DNA of 64,000 bases, taken from NCBI GenBank assembly GCA_025526995.1, contig JAHLKG010000009.1:1033903-1097902 (forward strand). The letters run 5' to 3'. The position numbers and the translations under genes are program-made. The number at the start of each line of letters is the position of its first letter. Positions within the stretch are counted from its first letter, which is position 1. Positions 36,101 to 46,369 of this stretch are shown here, piece by piece. The notes beneath the pieces were generated by a model, which saw nothing but the letters and a program-made list of their open reading frames with translations, searched no databases and was not told the origin of the DNA. Source of the DNA: Powellomyces hirtus. Taxonomy: Eukaryota; Chytridiomycota; Chytridiomycetes; Spizellomycetales; Powellomycetaceae.

Positions 36101-37557
36101 GCCAAACCTTTGCCCAGATCGTCTCCCTGATTTCCAACTTTGCTGTCGGGCTCGGCATCGCCTTCTCCCACTCATGGCAACTCACCTTGGTCGTTGTCGC
36201 CTGCGTGCCCCTTGTGGGCGCTGGCGGCTACCTCCAACTCAAGTCGCTCATGGGCGCCGGCGACAAAGCGAAGAAGGCCTACCGATCCGCCAACCAGACC
36301 GCCAACGAAGCCATCGAGTCCATCCGCACCGTTCAGACATTGACTCAAGAACAGGCGTTCTTCAACACATACGTCCACTTGATTGAAGTGCCCCACCAGG
36401 TAGTGGTCCGGGGCGCTTTCATCTCGTCGGTTGGCTTTGCCAGCGCCGAAGCCAGCATGTTCCTCACCTACGCTGTTGCCTTCTGGTATGGCTCCCGACT
36501 CATCATCTGGGGAACCTACGACGGCTCCGAGGTCATGACCGCCATGTTCTCCATCATTTTTTCTGCCATGGCTGCTGGTCAGCTGACCAATTTCGCCCCG
36601 GATGCCGCCAAAGCAAAGCTAGCCGCACTGGCCATTTTTGAGATCCTCGACCGTAACCCTCGAATCAACTCCCTTGACACGCAGGGCCAACAGCCGCTCA
36701 ACTCGCAGGGAGCGCCCTCTACCGACGACGCCCACTTTGCCTACCCGACCCGCTCCACCGTCCCGATCCTCCGCGGCCTCGATATCCGCGCCAACCCTGG
36801 CGAAACTGTTGCCCTCGTTGGCCACTCGGGCTGCGGCAAATCCACCGTTCTAGGTCTCCTGGAACGCTGGTATGATGTGACCAAAGGCCGCGCTGCTCTC
36901 GATGCGGTCGATGTCCGCGAATGGAACCTCCGCTTTCTCCGCGAGCAAATGGCTCTCGTCGGCCAAGAACCCGTCCTTTTTGACGTCTCAGTCAGAGAAA
37001 ACATCGCCTACGGCGCCATTGATGGAACTGCAACCCAGGACCAGATTGAGATGGCGGCCCGCGCCGCCAACATTCATGATTTTGTTAGCAAGTTGCCTAA
37101 AGGATATGACACGCTTGTTGGCGAAAAGGGTGGACAGCTTTCTGGAGGACAAAAACAGAGGATCGCTATTGCCCGCGCGTTGATCAGAAACCCTAAACTG
37201 CTGTTGCTCGACGAAGCTACTTCAGCCTTGGATTCAGGTAAACGTCAACCCTCCCCTTCCTGTCTTGTCCCTCAACTCACTCTTTTATTTTTCTTCTTCC
37301 CCCCCCCCCCCCCCCCCCAACAAACAGAATCCGAAAAGGTCGTCCAAGCCGCTCTCGACACGGCGTCCGCCGGCCGTACCACCATCGTCATTGCCCACCG
37401 TCTCTCCACCATCCAAAACGCCGACCGAATCTACGTCCTCAAAGCCGGGAGAGTCATTGAACAGGGAACGCACAACGAACTGGTCAATAACACAACAGGC
37501 GTTGGACTCTACGCGGAACTCGTTGCCCAGCAAACTCTGGGAAATGTGCGGACGTAG
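33114..37557 (+). CDS. Full-length ABCB (MDR/P-glycoprotein) transporter
   Basis: ATP-driven exporter, TMD-NBD-TMD-NBD in one chain. Exons 33114-33444, 33740-37237 and 37328-37557 close to 1,352 aa; introns are 295 and 90 bp. The N-terminus is polar and Lys/Ala-rich, then six hydrophobic segments lead into NBD1 with Walker A GSSGSGKST, signature SGGMLSGGQKQR and Walker B IVLLDEATSALD. The linker is Arg/Ser-rich (SLGRKSSLARKSS) and could be phosphorylated. TMD2 follows, then NBD2 with Walker A GHSGCGKST, signature GGQLSGGQKQR and Walker B LLLLDEATSALDS, with intron 2 splitting the D-loop codon. Catalytic glutamates and both H-loop histidines (IVIAHRLST, twice) are present, so both sites look competent. 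Substrate unknown; multidrug or sterol/peptide export is typical of the family. Confidence 0.96.
37299..37318 (+). repeat. Homopolymer of 20 C in ABC transporter intron 2
   Basis: An uninterrupted run of C sits 9 bases before the AACAAACAG acceptor and serves as the polypyrimidine tract. Homopolymers of this length are prone to miscounting and to slippage. Confidence 0.9.
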
Positions 37558-37991
37558 GGAGAACAGGGAAACGGAACGGACACTGGACTTCTTCTTCTTT
37601 TAGCTATACAGTACTCTTTTTTGTTTTTGCGTTGAGCTGTTCCCAATTGCCCGGCTCTTTTGAACTCTTTGCTCCACTTTTACATCAGTGGAATTGGAAC
37701 CGCTTCTTTGGCTTTCCCTTGACATTTTATACATGACCCATAATATATCCCCATGGACGAAAACAAACGATTATTCGTTGAATTTCAAAAGAATGAGCTC
37801 ACAACAGAACGAACGACATGCGTACGGGTTTTGTTCTCTGTTTCCAGTGTTTGTTCACACAAACATCCGAAAAGAGTGAACCAAAGGAAAACAAAAAACG
37901 AAAAAAGAACAACATTTATATAATACATCCTCGTTTCCCAAGTCGGGAAGCAAGAGCCCACTCGCATGTACGTACATTCACCTTCCCCCAC
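37558..37991. other. Convergent 3' region, ABC transporter and MCM4
   Basis: 434 bp between two stop codons; AT-rich with several poly-A-like and T-rich stretches. No gene seen. Confidence 0.6.
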
Positions 37992-40900
37992 TTACGCAGT
38001 TGCCGCCCTTCTAATCACTGTGTCCGCATTCGTTCTCCCCGTTGTCACCACCACGCCCTCGTCCATCAGTTGCTCCAACAGACTGTTGAATTCCGCTTCA
38101 CCCACACTCACATCCGCTTGATCATTGAATGCTCGGTACGCTTCCGCCCACCTAACTCCCCTCACAGTCCCGGATCCCCCTTGCTGCAACAACTCGTCTA
38201 CGAGTAAATTTCTCAGTGCCGCCCGTTTATCCCCATGCATCGCTCTCGTTCGCGCCGAGATGCCCGTATTGACCAGATCGAGGTCAATCAGGCCCGTCTT
38301 CGGGTCGACGGCGGCCGTCTGGAGCGCCGTGATCACGAGTCGGTGGGCTTCGTGCACGTCGGGGGCGTCGACCGTTTGGGACAATCGCATACGGGCATGG
38401 GCTTCGGCTAATCGAATCATGCTTTCGAGCTGCCGAGTTGTGAAGGTGATGGTGCGTTCACCGCCCATTTTGCGGAGCTTCACGTAGTAGTCGACCAGTG
38501 CTTCTGCGGCCTCGGCGCCGATAACGGGGTTGCTGACGGCTTTTGCGCGGTTGACGTATTTCGTAAACATTTCGATTGGAATCACTTCCGGCTTCCCACT
38601 TTCCCTCTCCCTGGCCTCCTGCGCGTCACTTCCCGCGGCATCGAGATAAAACGCAACCAAATGCTGGGCGAGCCGTCGATCATCGCGCTCGTCGGGTTTA
38701 TCGAGAATGAGGTAGGTGAGGTCAAATCGCGAGAGGAGGGGAGGAGGCAGATTGATGTTTTCGACCAACGGCAAACGGTCGTCGAATTTCGAGTGGATCG
38801 GGTTGGCGCACGCGAGGATCGAGGTACGCGCGTTGAGGGTGGTGATGATTCCCGCTTTGGCCACCGAGATGGTCTGTTGTTCCATGACCTCATGCAGCAC
38901 CGACCGTGTATAGTCGGACATCTTGTCGAATTCGTCAATGCAGCAGATGCCGCCGTCGCTGAGGACCAATGCACCACTTTCCGCGAGAAAAATAGGAATC
39001 CTCATTAGCCACCAAACCAACGAACGCAAGAAACATTGACAGAAACATCTCGTTTGCGCTACCTTTCCAATACCAACTGCTTGCTATCCGGATCTCTTGT
39101 CACATACGCCGTAAGTCCAACGGCCGATGATCCCTTTCCAGAGGTATACACGCCACGGGGGGCAACCTTATGGACATATCCCAGCAGCTGCGATTTCGAG
39201 ACACCGGGGTCACCGACAAGGAGAATATTGATATCGCCTCTGATTCTGGGCGTTCCAGGCTCCGGTTTCCGGTCTTTATTGAACTTGTTTGCGCCTCCAA
39301 ACAACTGCAGCAGCACCCCCTTCTTCACGTCCTCCATGCCAAAGATCGACGGAGCAATGGAACGAGCCAGGAGGTCATACAGGTCAGGCCGTTGGGAGAG
39401 CTCAACAATGCTTTGTTCCTCCAAGGGGTCCGCGTGGGCAATGCGGTCGCCTTCTTCAAACTGCACCGTGTATTCGTTATCGGCGACGGCGGTGCGGTCC
39501 ACGCCGAGCCGTTTGGCGTCGGTGCGCTTGATATGGACAATGTCAACGTAGGTTTTGAAGAGGGCCTTGATGGCGCGGCGGCGAGGGTTGACGCGAACAG
39601 GGATTCCGCGGAAAATGCCCGTGATTTCCACGCGGTCACCAGCCTTGCTCACATCGACGAGGTCATCATAGACACACATGGAGACCGTGTGCGGGGTCTG
39701 ACCGTCGGGGGTTTCGTCGGGGGTTTCCTGCAGTCGACAAATCTGTTTGTCCGCAAACCCGCAGCGGTTATGGACGACCTGCATCGAGTTTTTCGACTTG
39801 CACGCTTCGCGCGGGCACGCCGTGGGTTCTGCGATGCGGCCGCGGTCCAAGTCCACCACTACGGTGTGGTCGCAGACGTGGCAGCGGTAGAAGGCTTGCT
39901 TGAGGTCCGGAATGAGCGGCGAGGCGCGGATCAGGATTCCCTTGACGCTAACGAGCTGGTCAATGTCACAGGGGTTGAGCTGGCGCAAATTGACAGACCG
40001 TGCGAGGTTAAAAGGCCGGACGCGCATGGTCACTCCGTCCGGCATTTGCACATCGTCAAACAGCTCAAGGAAGAAATCGGTAAGTGTGTGATCCATCAAA
40101 GGGATGATTTCCTGTGGGTAGCGTTGGAGTTGCTTGTACAGCTTCAGAGCAGGCTCGTAGTTGCGGAGGTTGGCGCAGTCCAGGTTCATGTTGAGGATTC
40201 CGCCCTCTTTGAGCTATAAGCCATGTTCAGTATCAGTGGCAGTTCTTCTCCGCAAAACAGACACACCACGTACCTGCCGCAAAAGGGTCGGATAGAACGG
40301 ACGCGGTCCTTCATTTATCCTTCCTTCATTATCTTCTGCCGCCACAGCCTCAGAATGGGTAAAGTTCTGCAAAAAGTCGCTAAACATCTGCATGCTCTCG
40401 GCCATATTGATGGTGGTGCCCCAAATGACTCTCCCAATGGCCGCCGGGTCCGATGACGGGTCGGCGACCGAGGACGGTTCATTGACCTCGCCCATGATGT
40501 TGCCCGCCGGGTCCGACTGCGACCCTTGATGTCCTCGCAGACGGTCAAGGAAACGGTTTCCGGCCACATCTCCACGCCGGTGCCGGGACGTGCTGCTTGG
40601 AGACCCCTGCCCAAGCTGGCTGCTGCCTTCGTTTGGGAGAAGCTGGGAAAGCAGAGAATCTGTGTTTTGGGACGTCGGCAGGGCACGGCGTCGAGAGGTG
40701 GGGCCAGTTCGTTCGGACGAGAGTTGATATGCGAGCGGGGAGCCAGTAGCGTGCTCTACACCCGGATGAATCAAGTAGATGAGAATCTAAAGTCAGGAAC
40801 TTGCGCCACAAAAAAACCTTTATCTGGTTTTGCACGATCCATCTTTGCCACACTTACCGACAGTCCGCCTCGGTCTGACCAACGACGTGGGTGGCATAAT

Positions 40901-41278
40901 TTGAACACGCGACATTTCCGGGAGTCTAACACCGCCTTCTCCTTCCCGTTGATGCTGCTGTGCTCCTCTCAAAGGCGACGACAAGAACGCCGGTGATTGA
41001 GACACCCGCGACTCCGCCGTATCTTTTCTGTGATTATCCCTCGTATCATTGTTCTCAGCGTCCGAATCCAGTCCCGCAGACGGACGACCCAGGAAGCTGC
41101 TCTGGGTCGTTGAAGAGCGTTGTTTGAGTGGGCTGGACTCGAAGTCGCCGAATGATGCTGCTGTGCCCGCCTCCGAAGGGCTATTGGCGCTGTGTTGCTG
41201 GGAAAGGGGCTGAAGCGCCGCTCGGCGCCGGGCGGCCGCCGAGCGTGGTGTAGTGGGAGTGTCTCTGGATGAGGACAT
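37992..41278 (-). CDS. MCM4: MCM4, subunit of the replicative MCM2-7 helicase
   Basis: Four exons, 41278-40858, 40755-40274, 40213-39063 and 38976-37992, close to 1,012 aa. The N-terminal about 250 residues are rich in SP/TP sites (SSSRDTPTTPRS), as in MCM4, the target of DDK and CDK. The OB/zinc region contains RCHVCDHTVVVD and a second pair further on. The AAA+ core has Walker A GDPGVSKSQLLGY, Walker B CCIDEFDKM, sensor ACANPIHSKFD and arginine finger LLSRFDLTYLILD. MCM4 rather than other MCMs is indicated by VIWGTTINMAESMQMFSDFL and the late DPKTGLIDLDLVNTGIS. Intron 3 splits the serine codon of ESGALVLSDGG. It is head-to-head with the WD40 gene, with about 320 bp between. Confidence 0.95.
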
Positions 41279-41602
41279 TCCGGAAGGGCGGGCGTATGGA
41301 GAAACCAGCGGGAGGAGGTCTGGCCTGAAAAAGCGACGGGAGGGCCACAGGAAGGTGTCCGAACCGTCCGAGGTCTGAAAGGTCCGGACATAGTCACGTG
41401 CAAACAATCCGGTAGAGAAAGGGCACGGCTTCGCGGAAGGCGAGAGATGTCGCCCAAGCATCAACTTGCAAATAATGTTGGGGTCAACTGACACCGGTGC
41501 CAGCAGCACTCCGATTTGAGAAAGTGTCCCTCGCAACGCATCTAGACTACCCCTCACCCGGTGCACCAGGCTCAAAAACCCTGCAGTCCCACATGGCCCG
41601 CA

Positions 41603-42885
41603 ATGGCCGACCCCGTCTCCCAAAACTGTCTCCACGGCCGCTATAACCAGCTCTCCATTCCATACACAACTGCAACGTCGTCACAGCCCTCCAATTCGAC
41701 GCCGGCAGGATCGTATTCGACTCCGACGACCAGACCGCCTTGATCCACGACATCGCGACCGGAACTTTCCGGAAACGGTTGGAAGGCCACGATGGCGGTA
41801 TCTGGTGCATGCAATATTGGAACAACACGCTTGTCTCCGGCTCCAGGGATCGTACAGTTTGTGTCTGGGATAGGGCGCAAGGTATTTGCACGCATATCTT
41901 GGAGGGACATACGAGTACCGTGCGGGGGCCTGTGATAGCCGAGGTGAATCTGAGGACCGGTATATTGGAGCTGGAAGTCCCGTTGGTCGTGTCGGCCTCG
42001 AGGGATGCTACGATGCGGGTTTGGCGGTTGCCTGTTGCTGGCACCGAACACCGAAGCCGACAGCCGTTCCTCCGGCACGTCTTCACGGGCTACGACAACG
42101 CTGTCCGTTCCATCGCGGGACACGGCAACACCATTGTTAGCGGAAGCTACGATTCCACCGTGCGGGTCTGGGATGTGGAGTCTGGCACGGCTCTACATGT
42201 GTATCGAGGGCATAAGGACAAGGTGTACAGCATTGCGTATAGCCATGAACTTGAGCGCGCGGCCAGCGGGAGCATGGACTTGTCAGTTAAGATGTGGTGC
42301 ACGCGGTCTAGTGAGCAGCTGTACCATTTGGAAGGTGAAATGATGTGTGAATATGAAGTTCAGTTCTTATTTTGTCTTTTGTACTCATTGCTTAAAGTTT
42401 CCTTGGAACACAACTACCCAGGCCACACATCAATGGTGGGCATCATAGCGCTCTCCACCCAGTATTTAGTCACAGGCTCAGCCGATGCGACCCTCCGCAT
42501 TTGGTCACCCACCACCGGCCAACGCCTCGCCACCTTAACCGGCCACACCGCCGCCGTCACCTGCTTCCACCACGACCCGATCCTGCACCGCATCATCTCG
42601 GGCGCCTATGGCGGCGTCAAGCATTGGGTGCTCAAGTCCGATGCCGGTGCGGTGCACGGACGGTTCGTAAGGGATTTTGCCAAAGGTGTTCCGGAGCTTT
42701 GAAAGACGAGGATGGATGGGCGGAGGATGGGGTGTGCGGGGCTGAGGCAGGATGGACAGACTTGGTTAGAGGTGTTGGGTTTTGCGGAGGCGGAGGTGCA
42801 TGGGATAAGCCCCGAGGGGCTTGGAGGCACGATAGACAATGAGTCTGATGATTTTGATGAGGAGGGGAGGGTGGAGACGAAGTAA
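41603..42885 (+). pseudogene. Cdc4/FBXW7-type WD40 gene lacking the F-box, probably decaying
   Basis: The frame encodes a seven-blade WD40 propeller: blade openings LEGHDGGIWCMQY, LEGHTSTV, FTGYDNAV, YRGHKDKV, LEGHTSMV and LTGHTAAV, with SGSRDRTVCVWD-type ends. An 87 bp intron (42335-42421) splits GH of one blade and is a multiple of three without stops. The family normally carries an N-terminal F-box for SCF ubiquitin ligases; none fits in the 320 bp before MCM4. The family-typical segment before blade 1 (LHGRYNQLSIP) is in a different frame from HNCNVVTALQFD, a shift near 41655. A TGA at 42700 stands where relatives have Trp, followed by 60 more open codons with the conserved RQDGQTWLEVLGF. 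Pseudogene status is inferred from these three defects together. Confidence 0.7.
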
Positions 42886-44180
42886 ATAGGAATGAGGACC
42901 ACCAGGATATGTGGTCCTCTCCAAAGTGTCCTTTAGCAAGGGAGCTTGTGTTGATGCTTTTAATTGGAAACCCAATGGGAAGGCTTTTGATGAGTTAACT
43001 CGAGTGATAAGAAGATATTTACATCTCCATCATCCTTAGGCGTGGAACCCAATAATTTTGCTTGGTTCGTCGTTGCGGTATACAGCCTTGATAAGGAGAG
43101 GTCGGGTTCCGTACCTTATGTTTCCCTCGTCCTTGTTCCGAGTTCGGGTCTCTCTCCTGTATATAGCCAACCTGGCTCTCGAGCGTGCAACCGGACCCTC
43201 TGTCAACGTCTTGCTTAAGCAGGCTAGTTCTTCTGCCACGGCTATCAACACCGGCCACTCCCGTCCACCTGCTCAAGCGGAAGAATTTGTATCTCAGAAG
43301 TCTCACCTGAGTACCAGAATCGCTTCTCATTGATGCATACGAGTGTGCATCGCTAAAATGTCTAACGCTATCTGGACGCTATCTGGACATTGGCAATTCT
43401 CTCAATGTACCCAGATTTGAACGGATCAATAACCGAGCATGTTATGCTCAAAGACGGGACCTAGTAGAGGGGGACAAAGTGAGATTCACTCACAGAGTTA
43501 TCTATGCTTCTCGACTAAAGTCGATGTGGCCGAAGCTAACATCGCTCTTTGCAATGACATTGTCTTGTTCTAATATGTCACACATAAGAATGACGTAGAC
43601 TTGTTGGGACTCACATCCCCGTTTTTGTACAGACCGCACGGGCCTTGGAAGGTTACCTTCAAGTATATTTTGTGTGGCTGGAGGAAGGGCTTGAGGACGT
43701 TTCTGACAAAATCGCTCAATACAACCTACTGTTCACAAGTTCATTGTGGAAAAGTGCCAAATCGGTGCTAAGTACAAGACGCACAGCAGGGCCCTATGGG
43801 AAACCTTTTCCAAGTGGCAGACGACTGAAGCGCACCAGATCGGCGTCCAAGACTCTAATAACAAGCTCAGAGGTGACAAGCGGTTCAGATACTCCAAAGG
43901 AATAGACATTAGCAATTGGATCTCTAATGACTTTAGCTGGCTGTAGATTAGCTGACCACTCTAAAATAGAGCCGTGCTGCTTCCAATCGCTGGTAAGCCC
44001 TGGGAGTTGCGTGAGCCTTCCATGCTGCGTCGGCGTGGAGGCGTGTGCGTGGTCCTCACAGCACCACAGAACCGTTCACTTCCTTTCGCGCTCTTGACAC
44101 ACAAATTTGGAGGTTCCGGCTTGAGTTGTTGGCATTTCCCGCACCAACGACGCCCTGAGTCTTTCATGCTCGCACATGTC
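42886..44180. other. Gene-poor region with a short primase-like C-terminal fragment
   Basis: No intact gene. The only suggestive piece is 43743-43946 on the plus strand, ending SNDFSWL then stop, which has the rhythm of the C-terminal winged-helix of D5/P4-type primase-helicases (EKCQIGAKYKTHSRALWETF, then KLRGDKRFRYSKGIDI). It has no start, and the preceding sequence is interrupted by stops. 43019-43330 carries open frames on both strands without family signal. Confidence 0.3.
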
Positions 44181-44437
44181 TACTTAGTCTAGAAGTGTGA
44201 AACAACGGAGGGTGCGCGGCATCAATGGAGAGACAACGCAAGCTAGTCCAAGACCTGGATTTCGTCCACCATCTGTACTTCTTGCGTGATGTCGCTGTTG
44301 TCGACCCCGGCAATTGCGAGTAGACAGCGATGAAACCCCTTCCGCCTCATTCGTGCTTTCTGCAGCGTCCATTGACGACTCATTCTGATAAATATCAGAG
44401 AGCGATGGAGCGAAATGAGCTCTTTTCAAGGTTGCCT

Positions 44438-44763
44438 CTAGTCCTCCTCCAGTCCTAGCTTGCGGACCCATACTTTGATTAAGACTTCTTCCACTTTTTC
44501 CACATCTCGGACACTCTTGCTTGAAGAAACACTCGCTTGTTTTTCAGGAGAGTTTACTGGCGCTGTTACTGGGGCAGCCAGGCCTTTGTGCCCGTCATCA
44601 GGTTTGGACTTTGCGCCCTGTTGAGGTTCTGTCGGCGCGACCGGCGGAGATTCCGAGTCGCTCACGTTGTCATGGACTTTCCTCTGGCGTCTCGTCTTGA
44701 GGTAGCTCAAAGGAAGCACGCCAAGCAGAGCGATTGCTGTCTCGATTGCTGCACTTCCGATAA
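44438..44763 (-). CDS. C-terminal part of a possible single-pass membrane protein, gene model incomplete
   Basis: Minus-strand frame open from about 44763 to TAG/TGA at 44438. It begins with a hydrophobic helix (GSAAIETAIALLGVLPL) followed at once by a basic stop-transfer (KTRRQRK) and a polar cytoplasmic tail with Ser, Pro and Lys (VSDSESPPVAPTEPQQGAK), ending KVWVRKLGLEED. Upstream on the same strand (44784-44900) another frame is rich in Ser, Gly and Thr with sequons (DASGNSTVSQSS), as in fungal wall-linked ectodomains. The two can be joined only by an unverified intron. No domain is recognised and the start is not found. Confidence 0.3.
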
Positions 44764-45106
44764 CTCAGCCTATTAGCGCAGGTTTATTGATAGAGACGTG
44801 TTGCTCCGACCAGGGAATATCTGCCACTTTTCAGCGAGCCGCCACCGGTGAGCGAGCTCTGGCTCACGGTTGAGTTTCCGCTGGCGTCCAAGGTCCCTCC
44901 CGAGGCCATTAAACAGACGAGCAGACCGGGAGGAAGTTGTTGGTGTGCAGACCAACTTCGTATGAGAAGCCTCCATTGTAGTATCCGCTTTCCTGCCAAG
45001 CCCCTGGCGATCAAGAAACTTTCAGCTTGCGCCTATTTCCCTCTTCACAAGCGCAAGCCCCCGAGGCGGCGGCGGAAAGCGAGAGGACTAATAACGTTCT
45101 CATCTA

Positions 45107-45843
45107 TGGCCCACGAGGGTCGAATTCGCCACGCACGCCTTCAGGCGAGTCGTTATCGAAGTCGACGGCGATGGCGACGTGGCAGGGCCTTTTTTGATTA
45201 CCCCTCCGATCGGTGCCATAGTCGGATTCAGGGACGAGCAGGAGAGTGCCTTTTTTTTTGGAAAAGTGCTGCCTATCGCATCCCGGGATGTTCTCGTGAT
45301 GGTCCTGCGACGTACACCTGGGCCGAGCGATGTTCTCACTCCAGATGCAACGGAGGAGTTGCACGGAACTTAAGTGGCCGATCCATTTGCGACGCAGAAA
45401 GCCCCGTTTTATGATCATACAGTGTATGTAATCAACGACATCATCAGCAAGAATCCCACTTTGGCGGTAAGAAAGCGAACTATCAAAAAGCAATCTGTTC
45501 CAAGCTCCAACCAGAGACTAGTGCATTCCTCCATCATCCGCAACAGCATAAATCAAAAACAAGCTGGAGGTGGTGCAACACACTTTCCTGAAAGACGGAA
45601 CCCCACTGACCAACACCCTTCACAATCACCTCTGCGGCATCATCCGCGGCAGCGGCAATGTCTACCTCCACGAGCACGGCGGCAACATGGCCAAGATGTA
45701 CATGTGGCGTGGCAATGGGATCCTGGAGCGCTACAATCACAAAGCTGGCCTCCATGCCATGGACGAACCCCGGCGGCGGGCTGGACATGGCGCTTGATGG
45801 GCTCTACGTCGGCAAGAGGTTTTTTCGCATCGGAGCTGAATAG
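45107..45843 (+). pseudogene. Broken gene of unknown function, frames shift along the strand
   Basis: Three plus-strand pieces have good coding character but do not join. 45119-45373 reads VEFATHAFRRVVIEVDGDGD then GPFLITPPIGAIVGFRDEQE and ends at an in-frame TAA. 45374-45465 continues in the same frame (DPFATQKAPFYDHTVYVI) up to a GTAAGA donor-like site. After a possible intron, 45560-45770 encodes LEVVQHTFLKDGTPLTNTLH with GSGNVYLHEHGGNMAKMYMW, and the end (NPGGGLDMALDGLYVGKRFF to TAG at 45841) lies in another frame. No family is recognised. The internal stop and frameshift suggest a pseudogene; sequencing error could also explain the shift. Confidence 0.4.
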
Positions 45844-46369
45844 CTCAGTACACATAATTCATAGGCTGTCGCTTGCCCTTGAGAAACCTCCACTCGCTGG
45901 ACACTTCCACTGAAGGTGGAAAGTGAGAACCTGCCCACCATTTGTCGGAGTGCCGGCTGGTCCGCACACAGACGGCGCCTGGCGAAAGCTCTCCCGTGCT
46001 CTTGTGCAATGGCGCAACAATCTGCGGAACTCTGGACGCGACGGCACGAAAGGCTAGTGGAGAAGCACGTTGTCTGAAGTCCCAACGAGGAGTCCTACAC
46101 CGGGGACGGCAAAGCCAGCTGGCACATCGGAAAATCGGATGCGGGGCCAGAGGTTTTGTTGAGAATATCACTGGCGTCACAGTTGGGTATCATTGTGTAA
46201 ATGAGTGAGGGCAGAGTGAAGGCCAGGCTATGGTGGGAAAATCAATCGAGTTCATTGCGGTAGGTAGCATACAAGAATTTGGGCAAAGCTCCTGGATCAA
46301 GATTTAAGCTGCAGACTACCGCGATGTAAATACGGGCTACGGTTCCAAACAAAGCAAAATGACTTTTCA

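Noticed and set aside
39170..40219. Plus-strand ORF of 349 codons opposite MCM4
   Set aside because: Antisense shadow of the MCM4 AAA+ exon; it has no start context and no family signal.
41279..41635. Upstream in-frame extension of MCM4 to 41635
   Set aside because: The extension begins with GTG, not ATG, and is Cys/Pro/Arg-rich with no MCM4 similarity. The ATG at 41278 starts the typical SP/TP-rich tail.
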